From contig NZ_JAUMYS010000016.1 in assembly GCF_030528505.1 (NCBI RefSeq), positions 1-46,433 on the forward strand: a DNA stretch of 46,433 nucleotides. Direction: 5' to 3'. The DNA comes from Tannerella sp. Its GTDB lineage: Bacteria > Bacteroidota > Bacteroidia > Bacteroidales > Tannerellaceae. Below are positions 32,540-42,258 of this stretch, one piece after another. Within the stretch, counting starts at the first letter, position 1, and each line of letters opens with the position of its first letter. Under the pieces are notes generated by a model. The model did not search any database. It had not been told where the DNA came from and worked only from the letters and a program-made list of their open reading frames with translations. The translations under genes were made by a program, and so were the position numbers.

Positions 32540-33547
32540 ATGCGCGCTATGAGAACACTTGCTACCATCATATTTTTTTCTTTCTTCATCCTTGCCTTTC
32601 AGAATTGTAGAGTGGAGTTTGATGCAACGAAAGATAAAAGACCCGATTTTACGGGAAAAACATCCGTTGAAAAGCACGGAAAGCTATCGGTAAGCGGCTC
32701 ATTTCTCGTAAATGAAAAAAATGAAAAAGTGGTGCTGAAAGGAGTTAGTTTCGGTTGGCACAACTGGTGGCCTCGTTTTTACAACGAAGGCGCTGTCGGC
32801 ACATTCGCTTCGGACTGGAATTGCAGCGTAGTACGCGCAGCCATGGGAGTTACCTCTCAGGGTGGCTATCTTTCCGACCCGCAGCTTGCCCTCGATTGTG
32901 TAACCCGTGTAGTGGACGCCGCCATCAAAAACGGAATTTACGTCATCATCGACTGGCACAGCCATGCTATTCGTACGGAGGAAGCTATTGGTTTCTTTCG
33001 TGAAATGGCAAGTAGATACAAAGACTTTCCCAACGTAATATACGAGATATTCAACGAGCCAGAGAGAGATTCATGGGAAGACGTAAAAGCATATTCCGAG
33101 CGGATAATCGGAGAAATTCGCGACATCGACCCGTCGAACATCATCCTTGTGGGTTCGCCTCATTGGGATCAGGATATCCATATCGTTGCCGACAATCCCA
33201 TTACGAAGTACGATAATATTATGTATACATTGCATTTTTACGCCGCCACACATCATCAGTTCTTGCGTGAGAGAGGCGATTATGCCATCTCGAAAGGAAT
33301 CCCGATTTTTGTTTCGGAATGTGCCGGAATGAAAACCACGGGCGACGGCCCCATCGATCGGGAAGAATGGCAGAAATGGTTGGAGTGGATGTCTCAAAAT
33401 CAGATCAGCTGGGTTGCATGGTCTGTCTCCGATAAAAATGAAACCTGCTCGATGATGCTTCCTTCCGCGCCTTCAGAAGGGAATTGGAAAGATCGAGATA
33501 TAAAAGAATGGGGACAAATTGTCAGAAAAGAACTTTTAAAACAATAA
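32540..33547 (+). CDS. GH5 endo-glucanase/mannanase, cellulase-like
   Basis: A 335-residue glycoside hydrolase of family 5, closest in motif style to the GH5_2 cellulase group (KGVSFGWHNWW, VVRAAMGV, VIIDWHSH). The acid/base is Glu173 in IFNEP and the nucleophile Glu260 in VSECAG. The residue after the nucleophile is Cys where many relatives have Trp. The N-terminus is a hydrophobic signal followed by AFQNC (Cys23), a poor lipobox, so lipoprotein status is uncertain. In a mannan locus it probably cuts glucomannan at glucose-containing sites. It starts 107 bp after the AraC gene and is followed by the esterase after 12 bp. Confidence 0.85.
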   Translation: MRAMRTLATIIFFSFFILAFQNCRVEFDATKDKRPDFTGKTSVEKHGKLSVSGSFLVNEKNEKVVLKGVSFGWHNWWPRFYNEGAVGTFASDWNCSVVRAAMGVTSQGGYLSDPQLALDCVTRVVDAAIKNGIYVIIDWHSHAIRTEEAIGFFREMASRYKDFPNVIYEIFNEPERDSWEDVKAYSERIIGEIRDIDPSNIILVGSPHWDQDIHIVADNPITKYDNIMYTLHFYAATHHQFLRERGDYAISKGIPIFVSECAGMKTTGDGPIDREEWQKWLEWMSQNQISWVAWSVSDKNETCSMMLPSAPSEGNWKDRDIKEWGQIVRKELLKQ

Positions 33548-33559
33548 TTTTTTTCAAAA

Positions 33560-34816
33560 ATGAATATAAAACGCCTCTTTCTTGTTTTTATCGTACTGAT
33601 TGCCAGTACGACGTTTGATGTAAGCGCTCAAGATGCAAAAAATAAAATGCTCGACGTTGAGCTGCTGCAACCCGAAAAGTTAATGTTCTACTCGTCTCAA
33701 ACACCGGAAATACGGTTCGTTGCTAAGAACACAGCCAACAGTTTGGTCTCGCAACAGATTACGCTACAAATCGATACGGATAAAAAGATTCGACTGTACT
33801 CGTTATCCCAACAAGTGACAGTAAATGCCAACGATTCGGCCATGTTTTCTTTTTCCTTTACCTTGCCCAATCCCGGATTTTACCGTTGTACCCTATGGTT
33901 GGGCGGAGCGGTCGAAAGCAGAAAATTCAACATCGGGTACGAGCCGGAGGCGATCGTCTCGCTGCCCGACTCTCAGCCCGATTTTGATGATTTCTGGCAA
34001 ACGACCCTCGGAGAACTTGCTGCCGTAGCCCCCAAATATACGCTGATTGCGCTACCCGAACATTCGTCCGGGAAACGAAAAATGTACCGGGTAACCATGA
34101 AATCGTTCGGCAATGTGGAAATCGTCGGTTACTATTGTGTCCCGACAGTTCAAGGCAAACATCCGGTCATTGTTTCATACATGGGGTATGGTTCCAAACC
34201 TTGGATGCCCGATGCCGACGGTAATCCCGACCACGCAGAGTTTATTCTCTCGGTTCGAGGGCAGGGATTGAACCAATCTTCAAATATCTACGGCGACTGG
34301 ATAACGTACGGGTTGCAATCGAAAGAAGCCTACTATTACCGCGGCGCTTTTATGGATTTGATTCGAGCGATTGACTTTGTAGCATCGCGTGAGGAGGTCG
34401 ATGGGCGCAATATTTTTGTCGAAGGAGGCAGTCAGGGCGGCGCTTTTCCCTTAATTGCCTGCGCATTGGATAATCGAATTGCCGCGGCGGCGCCCTTTAT
34501 TCCTTCTCTGTCGGATTATCCCGACTACTTTGATATTGTTGATTGGCCGGCCAACTCCATCCGCAAGAAACAGGCCGAGATGGAAATCTCCGACAAGCAA
34601 CTTTATGAAACGCTATCCTATTTCGATGTGAAAAATTTTGCACGGAGAATAACTTGTCCCATAATAATGGGGGTGGGATTGCAAGATGAGGTATGTCCGC
34701 CGCATACCAATTTTGCCGGATACAACCTCATTCGGTCTCCCAAGGAATACCATATTTTTCCTCTTTCCGGACATGATGTCGGACCGGAATGGTGGCAATA
34801 CAGAAGTACGTTTTAA
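33560..34816 (+). CDS. CE7-type acetyl esterase
   Basis: A 418-residue exported alpha/beta-hydrolase. The signal peptide ends near residue 24 (DVSAQ) without a lipobox, so the periplasm is likely. An N-terminal beta domain (about 25-130) precedes the esterase domain. The triad is Ser291 (GGSQGG), Asp376 (LQDEVCPP) and His405 (SGHDVGPEWW). RGQGLNQS and DYFD segments are typical of the acetyl xylan esterase (CE7) family. In this locus the substrate is more likely acetylated gluco/mannan oligosaccharide. It is cotranscribed with GH5. The gap to SusC (34817-34947) contains a separate promoter. Confidence 0.85.
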   Translation: MNIKRLFLVFIVLIASTTFDVSAQDAKNKMLDVELLQPEKLMFYSSQTPEIRFVAKNTANSLVSQQITLQIDTDKKIRLYSLSQQVTVNANDSAMFSFSFTLPNPGFYRCTLWLGGAVESRKFNIGYEPEAIVSLPDSQPDFDDFWQTTLGELAAVAPKYTLIALPEHSSGKRKMYRVTMKSFGNVEIVGYYCVPTVQGKHPVIVSYMGYGSKPWMPDADGNPDHAEFILSVRGQGLNQSSNIYGDWITYGLQSKEAYYYRGAFMDLIRAIDFVASREEVDGRNIFVEGGSQGGAFPLIACALDNRIAAAAPFIPSLSDYPDYFDIVDWPANSIRKKQAEMEISDKQLYETLSYFDVKNFARRITCPIIMGVGLQDEVCPPHTNFAGYNLIRSPKEYHIFPLSGHDVGPEWWQYRSTF

Positions 34817-34847
34817 AAAAAATACAGGAAGTAAAAAAGATAAAAAA

Positions 34848-34869
34848 GTATGATGATCTGATAAAATAA
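34848..34869 (+). promoter_or_regulatory. Candidate AraC operator, copy 2 (susC promoter)
   Basis: Nineteen of 22 bases match the copy at 32462-32483, including an unbroken TGATAAAATAA core. The core starts 38 bp before the -7 box at 34897, almost the same as at GH5 (37 bp). This supports coordinated control of both transcription units by one regulator. Confidence 0.55.
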
Positions 34870-34896
34870 TATTTAACGCATAGATGAAAGAGTTTC

Positions 34897-34904
34897 TATT
34901 TTTG
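34897..34904 (+). promoter_or_regulatory. -7 promoter box TATTTTTG before susC
   Basis: Exact TAnnTTTG match followed by CAC, 43 bp before the SusC start. TTTA near 34872 is a weak -33 candidate at about 21 bp spacing. This is the likely promoter for the whole SusC-to-epimerase unit. Confidence 0.6.
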
Positions 34905-34947
34905 CACTCAGAAAGTAATGTTTTTTTAATTCTTTAAGAGAAACTTT

Positions 34948-37900
34948 ATGAAGAATATCTTTATGTTGTGTATGGCTCTGACGATGAGCTTTCAAATCAT
35001 GGCGCAACAACGCAGAATTACCGGCACTATCGTGGATAGCAAAGATAAATCTGCAATGATCGGAGCCAATATAATGGAAAAGGGAACATCCAACGGCACC
35101 ATTACCGATGTCAACGGAAATTTTTCGCTCAATGCAACATCTGCCAATCCGGTTTTGGTTATATCGAGCATCGGATACCGTACGCTTGAAGTTCCTGTAG
35201 GGACCCGGAGCAAACTAAACCTTCAGATGGAAGAAGATACGGAATTGCTGGATGAAGTTGTGGTTGTGGGTTACGGTACCATGAAGAAAAGGGATTTGTC
35301 GGGCGCCGTAACTCAAATCAGAGGCGATGAAATCATGAAAAACAATCCGGTGGATTTAAGCCAAGGCTTGCAAGGAAAAATTGCCGGGGTTATTGTCAAT
35401 CAGAGCGACGGTGCGCCGGGAGGCGGTGTAAGCATTCAGGTGCGCGGCGCCAATTCGTTCTCCACGAGTACGCAACCGCTCTATATCATAGACGGCGTAC
35501 CGTTTGATACGAATGCCACGCCCACAAGTAAAACGAACGACAATAATAATCAGACTTCCAATCCTCTGGCATTTATTAATCCGCACAACATTCAATCCAT
35601 CGAAGTGTTGAAGGATGCGTCCGCAACCGCTATTTACGGGTCGCGAGGTGCAAACGGCGTGGTTATCATAACCACAAAGCGGGGAGAGTCGAGTTCGGCG
35701 CGGGTGGAATTTACCTCCAACTTCTCGACCTCACGCATCGCCAAACGCGTCAAAGTACTGAATGCCTATGACTACGCCAATTACATTAACGAACAATATG
35801 TGAACAGTTACCGCTACAGCAACAGGCCCTACTCGGTTCTTCTCTATCCCGGCATCTGGCATTACCCGACCAATGCCGACGGTACACAGGATTTTACCAA
35901 TGGGAAATATCAGCCGAAACCCTCCGATTTCCTGAAGCCGGGTATGTATACCGATGCTCACGGAAACCAAACCTCCGTGGGATTGGCCGATTGGCAAGAT
36001 CTGATTTATCAGAACGGAGCATCGCAGGAATACAACATCAATGTTTCGGGCGGTTCGGACAAGGGATGGTATTCTTTTTCGGGCAACTACCTCGATCAAG
36101 CAGGTGTGATCAAAAAATCGGGATTCAAACGATATACCTTAAGCACGAATTTGGGACGGAAAATACACGATTGGCTGGAAATGGGAATGAATATCATTTA
36201 CACCAACACCAATACCGACTTCGCTAAAACCAGCGCTTACGATTATGGCATCATCCGTTCTTCGCTGATCTTCCCCCCGACATACGATCCGAACATCGAT
36301 ACTTCCACTTCCGATCAGTTGAATTGGCTGGCTGCGAATCCGTATGCCTACATCAACTCCTCGAAAGATCATTTGAAGTCCGTTAACATATTCAGTTCTT
36401 CGTACATGGAGGTGAAATTGCTGCCTTATCTGAAATTCCGTCAGAATCTCGGATTCAGTTACAACGGCAACAACCGGGGAACTTATTACGGCCGCCACAC
36501 GCAGGAAGGGGCCGCATCAAGCAATATCAACGGGCGTGCGGGACAAGCCGATAACTGGTATCAAGGCATTACTTCGGAATCGATCGTTACATTCGATAAA
36601 AGCTTTAAACAGATACATGCCGTGAATGCTGTAGCCGGATTTACGGCCGAGAGAGCCGATTGGGGGAACAAGTCGATGAGTGCCACCAATTTCCCGAATG
36701 ACTTGACAAACGAATACGACATGAGTCAGGGACTTAATCCCGGGAAACTGATAAGCGATCGTGGCGCATCCACATTGGCTTCATTTCTCGGACGGATCAA
36801 TTATACCTTGATGGAGAAGTATATTTTTACTGCATCATACCGTGCGGACGGTTCAAGCAAATTTACTCAGAAAAATAAGTGGGCCGGTTTCTTGTCGGGG
36901 GCGTTTGCATGGCGTGTCTCGGAAGAAACATTTGTTAAAAATCTGAAGGTTTTCAGCAATCTGAAAGTGCGATTAAGTTACGGAGAAACGGGGAACCAGG
37001 GAATAGGAAGCTACCGGACTCTGCCTATGTTGAGCACGGCAAACTATCCTTTCGACGGTTCACTGAACAGCGGTTTTGCACAGGTAGATTGGCGCGGCCC
37101 CGTGGCCGATGACCTGCGGTGGGAAACGACCTCGCAGTATAATGCCGGTTTGGATTTGGGTATCTTAAACGGACGGATGAATTTCACGGTAGATTATTAC
37201 CGTAAAAAAACGCGCGATTTGTTGCAGGAGGTACAGATTCCATCCAGTACAGGGTTTCGCAATATGATGATAAACAGTGGATATGTCACGAATGAAGGGC
37301 TTGAGATCAGTGGAAAATTTTACCTGCTTCAGAATACGCCGCTTAAATGGAACATCGACGCCAATATCGCTTTCAACCGGAATAAAATTGGCGGACTGGA
37401 AGCCGACCAGTATGCGAACAGGCTTTGGTATAAGGCGGATGAAGTGTTCCTTCAACGCAACGGAATGCCCATTGGCGCCATCTACGGATATGCGGAAGAT
37501 GGGGTCTACGACAACCTGGCCGAAGTGTTGGCATCTCCCGATCCCGAAATCCGCAACAAAGGCAAGGCGATGATTGGAGAAATCAAATACCGAAACTTTG
37601 ACAACGATCCGGCCATCACATCGGCCGACCGGGTTATTATTGGCGATGTAAATCCCGATTTTGTGTACGGAATTACCAATAACCTCATCTGGAAAAACTT
37701 CAACCTGAGTTTTTTCTTTCAGGGAAGCCAAGGCAATAACATCTTCAACGGCAACCTGATGGATATTTCGATGGGCAATATCGGGAACATTACGCAAACC
37801 GCTTATGACGGGCGTTGGACGGAAGAAAATAGCGCCGACGCGACCTGGCCGAAAGCCATTGCGACCTACGATCGCACGATGCTCATCTCCGACAGGTACG

Positions 37901-38145
37901 TCGAAGACGGATCGTATCTGAAACTGAAAAATATAAGCTTGGGATATAAGTGGAATCCGAAATTCAAAGGAATTTCTCATATCAATATGTATGCCGGCGC
38001 TACGAACCTGTTTACCCTCACCAGATACAGCTGGTTCGATCCGGAGGTGAACGCTTTCGGTGCCGATGCTTCCCGACGCGGCATCGACATCTATTCCTAT
38101 CCGGCCAGCCGCACTTTTTCGCTCGGACTGAAAATTACTTTTTAA
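34948..38145 (+). CDS. susC: SusC-like TonB-dependent glycan importer
   Basis: A 1065-residue outer-membrane transporter. The signal peptide covers about residues 1-21 (QIMAQQ). The carboxypeptidase-like domain (about 24-98) has ITGTIVDSKDKSAMIGANI. The junction DEVVVVGYGTMKKRDLSGAV leads to the plug (about 105-235) with YIIDGVPFD and ASATAIYGSRGANGVVIITTK. The 22-strand barrel ends with a C-terminal Phe (LGLKITF). There is no STN domain, which fits AraC rather than sigma/anti-sigma control. With the SusD lipoprotein 22 bp downstream it forms the pump that imports mannan oligosaccharides. Confidence 0.95.
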   Translation: MKNIFMLCMALTMSFQIMAQQRRITGTIVDSKDKSAMIGANIMEKGTSNGTITDVNGNFSLNATSANPVLVISSIGYRTLEVPVGTRSKLNLQMEEDTELLDEVVVVGYGTMKKRDLSGAVTQIRGDEIMKNNPVDLSQGLQGKIAGVIVNQSDGAPGGGVSIQVRGANSFSTSTQPLYIIDGVPFDTNATPTSKTNDNNNQTSNPLAFINPHNIQSIEVLKDASATAIYGSRGANGVVIITTKRGESSSARVEFTSNFSTSRIAKRVKVLNAYDYANYINEQYVNSYRYSNRPYSVLLYPGIWHYPTNADGTQDFTNGKYQPKPSDFLKPGMYTDAHGNQTSVGLADWQDLIYQNGASQEYNINVSGGSDKGWYSFSGNYLDQAGVIKKSGFKRYTLSTNLGRKIHDWLEMGMNIIYTNTNTDFAKTSAYDYGIIRSSLIFPPTYDPNIDTSTSDQLNWLAANPYAYINSSKDHLKSVNIFSSSYMEVKLLPYLKFRQNLGFSYNGNNRGTYYGRHTQEGAASSNINGRAGQADNWYQGITSESIVTFDKSFKQIHAVNAVAGFTAERADWGNKSMSATNFPNDLTNEYDMSQGLNPGKLISDRGASTLASFLGRINYTLMEKYIFTASYRADGSSKFTQKNKWAGFLSGAFAWRVSEETFVKNLKVFSNLKVRLSYGETGNQGIGSYRTLPMLSTANYPFDGSLNSGFAQVDWRGPVADDLRWETTSQYNAGLDLGILNGRMNFTVDYYRKKTRDLLQEVQIPSSTGFRNMMINSGYVTNEGLEISGKFYLLQNTPLKWNIDANIAFNRNKIGGLEADQYANRLWYKADEVFLQRNGMPIGAIYGYAEDGVYDNLAEVLASPDPEIRNKGKAMIGEIKYRNFDNDPAITSADRVIIGDVNPDFVYGITNNLIWKNFNLSFFFQGSQGNNIFNGNLMDISMGNIGNITQTAYDGRWTEENSADATWPKAIATYDRTMLISDRYVEDGSYLKLKNISLGYKWNPKFKGISHINMYAGATNLFTLTRYSWFDPEVNAFGADASRRGIDIYSYPASRTFSLGLKITF

Positions 38146-38167
38146 ATCAGATAAAAGAATATAAAAC

Positions 38168-39952
38168 ATGAAGATCAACAATATATTTATCGTTTCAGGT
38201 TTTTTGCTTGCGGGTATCCTCTCTTTCTCTTCCTGCAACGACTTTCTTGCCGAAAAACCTTATTCTTTCATCGGGCCTAAACAGCTTGGAAACGACAATG
38301 AGGCCGTTAATCAGTGGGTGACGGGTGTTTACAGCAAATGGTCGAACGATATGTTTCGCTGGAGCAATTTCCCGCGCGTGCTCGAAATGGACTGCGATTA
38401 TACAACCGGACCTGACTGGGCGTTCAGCAACCTGGGGGCAGGCAATTTTCAGGGCGACGAGGTATCGGCTGCCATCTGGATAGGATGTTATAGCCTGATA
38501 AACCGTGCCAATGTCGCCATTGCTAACATCTCGAAAATAGATGGTGCCACGGAAAAACACAAAAACAACGGACTGGGCGAAATGTATTTTCAGAAAGCGT
38601 TTGCCTATTTTATGCTTACGAAGGCTTACGGAGAAATACCGTTGTTTGATGTGGCCATCAGCGAAGGCGCGAATCAGCATCAACCTCGACGGCCTATTCC
38701 CGAAGTATATGCCGAAATTATCCGCCTCTTGGAACAGGCCATTCCATTGCTATACAAGAATACTGATCCCGAATATCAAGCCGGACATGTGGCTGCAGGT
38801 ACAGCTGCCGGACTTCTTGCAAAAGTGTATGCCACGATGGCCTCCGGAGCTTTGCCGCAAGGAGAGGAGATGATTGTAAAAACTGGGTCTTCCTATCGGA
38901 TGAACGGTACCGAGAAGGTCTTGACGCTTCCCGTTGCCAAAACTTTTCTCAAAAAACAGGTAAAGGGATACAAACCGTTTGATTGGCGCGAGAACTATGC
39001 CAAAGCAGCGAAATATGCCGGGGACGTCATGAGCGGCGTTTACGGGAAATACGAACTCTTGCCTTACGATCAGATGTGGAAACAGTCAAGCGTGGATGCA
39101 AGCGAATATATGTTTACCTTGCGGGCAAAAGCCGGAGACGAAGAATATGGCAACACCATTCACCAATGGTTCTGTGGAATACAGAATTCCTCGGGAATCA
39201 TTCAAACAGGGCTTTGGATCGGCAACCGCTTTCATTGGTACAGTCTCTTCGACCACAGGGATTATCGCATCACGAAAGGCGTAATGCATCGATGGAGGTA
39301 TTACTATCAGACAAACGGAAACTACGGATTCTACTATCCTAAAACGCCCGAATACACACTTATGGCCACCGGATACGACAGCAACGGCAACAAAGTCGCC
39401 GAACCGGTAGCTCCCTATAACGACGGTGTAAACTACATCTACAATACGACCAACGAGTGCCTGGCCTTTACGACCAAATACGCCGACATAACCGATAAAA
39501 CGCAATCACGCTCGAATGCTTTCTGGCCTTTTCTGCGTTTAGCGGATGTGGTACTGGTTTATGCCGAAGCACAATGCGAACTAAGTTCGGGCGTCTCCTC
39601 CGAAGCCATTGAGGCGCTCAATAAAGTGCGGATGCGCTCAAACGCCTATCCGGCAGGCATAAGCGGCGACGGAGCCATTACTTCCAAAGTCGCTTTGCGC
39701 TCCGCAATCTTCGAAGAGCGAGCCAAAGAGTTGGCATTGGAAGGCGATCGACGCTGGGATTTGATTCGCTGGGGGCTCTACCTTGATGTAATGAATTCCA
39801 TCGGCGGTATAAATACCGACGGCACCACGACTACATACGACGAAGCGGGCGTAAACAAATACCGCGAAAACCGGCACCTGCTCTTTCCGCTGCCTTCGGC
39901 AGAAGTTGCTACCAATAAAGCCATCGATGGCAACAATCCCGGATGGAACTGA
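38168..39952 (+). CDS. susD: SusD-like starch/glycan-binding lipoprotein
   Basis: A 594-residue surface lipoprotein with Cys23 in SFSSCNDFL. The family fold shows an N-terminal TPR-like helical part (YFQKAFAYFMLTKAYGEIPLF), a central variable region that forms the glycan site, and the conserved C-terminal FEERAKELALEGDRRWDLIRWG and LLFPLPSAEVATN. It acts as the lid on the SusC barrel and captures mannan fragments. It is cotranscribed with susC, and a glycan-binding protein follows 31 bp later. Confidence 0.95.
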   Translation: MKINNIFIVSGFLLAGILSFSSCNDFLAEKPYSFIGPKQLGNDNEAVNQWVTGVYSKWSNDMFRWSNFPRVLEMDCDYTTGPDWAFSNLGAGNFQGDEVSAAIWIGCYSLINRANVAIANISKIDGATEKHKNNGLGEMYFQKAFAYFMLTKAYGEIPLFDVAISEGANQHQPRRPIPEVYAEIIRLLEQAIPLLYKNTDPEYQAGHVAAGTAAGLLAKVYATMASGALPQGEEMIVKTGSSYRMNGTEKVLTLPVAKTFLKKQVKGYKPFDWRENYAKAAKYAGDVMSGVYGKYELLPYDQMWKQSSVDASEYMFTLRAKAGDEEYGNTIHQWFCGIQNSSGIIQTGLWIGNRFHWYSLFDHRDYRITKGVMHRWRYYYQTNGNYGFYYPKTPEYTLMATGYDSNGNKVAEPVAPYNDGVNYIYNTTNECLAFTTKYADITDKTQSRSNAFWPFLRLADVVLVYAEAQCELSSGVSSEAIEALNKVRMRSNAYPAGISGDGAITSKVALRSAIFEERAKELALEGDRRWDLIRWGLYLDVMNSIGGINTDGTTTTYDEAGVNKYRENRHLLFPLPSAEVATNKAIDGNNPGWN

Positions 39953-39983
39953 TGTATTTTAATCATTTACAAACAAAAAAACT

Positions 39984-41159
39984 ATGAAGTCATTATATAT
40001 AAAATCAATCGCAACGTATCTGCTTCTATCGGTTGCCGCCTGCCAAGACATCGTTACCTATAACGACGGATACGACGACGGTACGATATCAACCGGCGCA
40101 CCTTCGGTATCGGGAGTCTATAAATACAACGATACCGATGCTCAAAATCCTATCACGAAGGCCTCATTCCTCGATATGATTATGCTGAAAGGATCCAACC
40201 TGAGCAACGTAAAGAAAATTACCGTCAACAACGTAGAGGTTCCTCTTTCGGAAGTCTATGCACGTGCCGATGCAGCCTATTTCCCCATTCCGCGAGTTAT
40301 ACCGGCCGAAGTAACCAACAAACTCTATTACGAGACGGCATTGGGCAGCACCACCGTAGATTTTACCGTTACCGTTCCGCAACTGAAAATCGAACGATTA
40401 TACAACGAGTTCGCATTGCCCGGAAGCTCGGTACAAGTGGTGGGCGAATTTTTTGACCTCTACGGATTCGGCACCGGATCCGATGCTACGGCCTCCGTCT
40501 CGATGAACGGCACGGCGATGAAAATCGATTCCCTGACCGAAAAATACATGTCGGTGGTCATTCCCGAAAATGCTCCCGATAATACCCTCATAACGTTTAC
40601 GTATATGAATGGCAATACAAAAGTTACCCAGAAGGTACCTTACCGTTTCACAAAGAGCGTTGTTTGGGATTTATCCCAACCTTCGGCATACGGATTCTGG
40701 GCCGGAACCGAACACATAACCAACGGATCAGGAACAAACGATCCGGAACCTCTTTACGGGCCATATATCCGCATAGCAGGCTCATTCAAGAGCTGGAGTT
40801 GGAACAACCTGCCTTGTGGGGGATTTAATCTGGACGCCGATATTGCGGCGAATCCGGCGGACTATCTGTTTAAGTTCGAAGTCTGTTCGGCATCGGGCAA
40901 TCCGTTCTACGATTCGGGAAAGGCCGGATATTTAATTCAGCTGAACGGCGGACAATATGCCTGGAATCCATCTCAAACAAACAGTTTTAATACCTATGGC
41001 AAATGGTGCACCGTCTCTTTGGAACTCACGGAGGTGGCCACAAAAGGTTTAAAATCGGGATGGATCGGCATGTTCTGGATTTTGCAGCCTAACAGCGACT
41101 GGAATGTCGACCACAGTTTTGCAAACATACGGATTGAAAAGAAAATAACCAATCAATAA
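39984..41159 (+). CDS. Surface glycan-binding lipoprotein (SusE/SGBP-B-like)
   Basis: A 391-residue lipoprotein (Cys20 in SVAACQDI, then an acidic stretch NDGYDDG that fits surface export). Two IPT/TIG-like Ig domains (about 45-120 and 125-220) precede a C-terminal binding domain (about 225-388) with aromatic residues such as YGFWAG, SWSWNNLPCGG and MFWIL. This layout matches SGBP-B proteins of other polysaccharide loci. It would hold mannan at the cell surface near GH26 and SusD. No catalytic motif is present. Confidence 0.8.
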   Translation: MKSLYIKSIATYLLLSVAACQDIVTYNDGYDDGTISTGAPSVSGVYKYNDTDAQNPITKASFLDMIMLKGSNLSNVKKITVNNVEVPLSEVYARADAAYFPIPRVIPAEVTNKLYYETALGSTTVDFTVTVPQLKIERLYNEFALPGSSVQVVGEFFDLYGFGTGSDATASVSMNGTAMKIDSLTEKYMSVVIPENAPDNTLITFTYMNGNTKVTQKVPYRFTKSVVWDLSQPSAYGFWAGTEHITNGSGTNDPEPLYGPYIRIAGSFKSWSWNNLPCGGFNLDADIAANPADYLFKFEVCSASGNPFYDSGKAGYLIQLNGGQYAWNPSQTNSFNTYGKWCTVSLELTEVATKGLKSGWIGMFWILQPNSDWNVDHSFANIRIEKKITNQ

Positions 41160-41166
41160 AAAAGAA

Positions 41167-42219
41167 ATGAATAGATACATGATCCTGCTCTTTTGTCTCC
41201 TGACGATTTCCCATTCGTACGGATGCAGCCCTTCATCTCCCGAAACGGAGGAAGATGAACAGGCCAGTTTGTGTTCCAAAAATCCGATGCCGCAAACCGT
41301 GAATCTGTTTCGGTTTTTACAGGAAACGTACGGAAAAAAAATTATCTCCGGGACGATGGCCCACGTTGCATGGAATACCGCCGAGGCCGACTGGGTATTT
41401 GCTCAAACGGGCAAATATCCCGCTTTAAACGGTTTCGATTACATACACTTGCGTTACTCCCCCTCAGGATGGATCGATTATGGCGATATTTCTCCCGTTG
41501 AAAACTGGTGGAAAGCCCATGGATTGGTATCGGGCATGTGGCATTGGAATGTGCCTCAAACAAAAGGAAGTGCGGAGTACGCTTTTTATGCTCCGGGCAA
41601 AGGCCAGGGATCGTCCGAAACCGATTTTGACATCAGCCGGGGTGTACAAGACGGAACGGACGAGAATTTAGCTTTAAGAATCGATTTGGTGAAAGTGGCC
41701 GATTATTTGTTGTTGCTTGCCCAAAAAGGGATTCCCGTTATCTGGCGTCCGCTTCACGAAGCTTCCGGCGGTTGGTTCTGGTGGGGTGCCAAAGGGCCGG
41801 AGGCTTACAAAGCGCTGTGGAAGATGATGTTCGAGGTGTTTGAAGCCAAAGGAGTAAACAACCTGATCTGGGTATGGACGTCGGAAGGACACGATCTCGA
41901 CTGGTATCCGGGCGACGAATATGTGGATCTGATAGGTATGGACATTTACCGGGAAGAGAATGCGCACGCGTCGCTGATCGACCGGTTTAAACAGGCAGAG
42001 CGCATCGGCGGCGGGAGGAAAATGATCGCGTTATCGGAATGTGGCGGTATTCCCGCGCCCGACTTAATGTTCGAAAAAGGCGATACGTGGCTTTGGTTTA
42101 TGCCTTGGTACGATGCTTACACCCGCCAAGACAAATGGAACGGAGCGGCCTATTGGAAAACCGTAATGAACGACCCGCGCATAATCACCCGGGATCAAAT
42201 GCCGAATCTGAAGGAATAA
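41167..42219 (+). CDS. GH26 beta-1,4-mannanase, surface lipoprotein
   Basis: A 350-residue glycoside hydrolase of family 26. The lipoprotein signal has Cys20 in HSYGCSP, followed by acidic ETEEDEQ, suggesting surface display. The catalytic acid/base is Glu198 in WRPLHEASGGWFWWG and the nucleophile Glu291 in LSECGG, both diagnostic of GH26. Such enzymes release mannobiose or short oligomannosides from beta-mannan. It sits between the binding protein (7 bp upstream) and the phosphorylase gene (39 bp downstream), the order known for mannan-to-mannobiose loci such as that of Bacteroides fragilis (manA). Endo or mannobiose-releasing mode is not readable here. Confidence 0.92.
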   Translation: MNRYMILLFCLLTISHSYGCSPSSPETEEDEQASLCSKNPMPQTVNLFRFLQETYGKKIISGTMAHVAWNTAEADWVFAQTGKYPALNGFDYIHLRYSPSGWIDYGDISPVENWWKAHGLVSGMWHWNVPQTKGSAEYAFYAPGKGQGSSETDFDISRGVQDGTDENLALRIDLVKVADYLLLLAQKGIPVIWRPLHEASGGWFWWGAKGPEAYKALWKMMFEVFEAKGVNNLIWVWTSEGHDLDWYPGDEYVDLIGMDIYREENAHASLIDRFKQAERIGGGRKMIALSECGGIPAPDLMFEKGDTWLWFMPWYDAYTRQDKWNGAAYWKTVMNDPRIITRDQMPNLKE

Positions 42220-42258
42220 AAGCATCCGCGACGATGAACAACATATGGATTCTCCCTT

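Noticed and set aside
37165..38238. A 357-codon minus-strand frame inside susC
   Set aside because: Antisense shadow of a clear SusC barrel; no family features.
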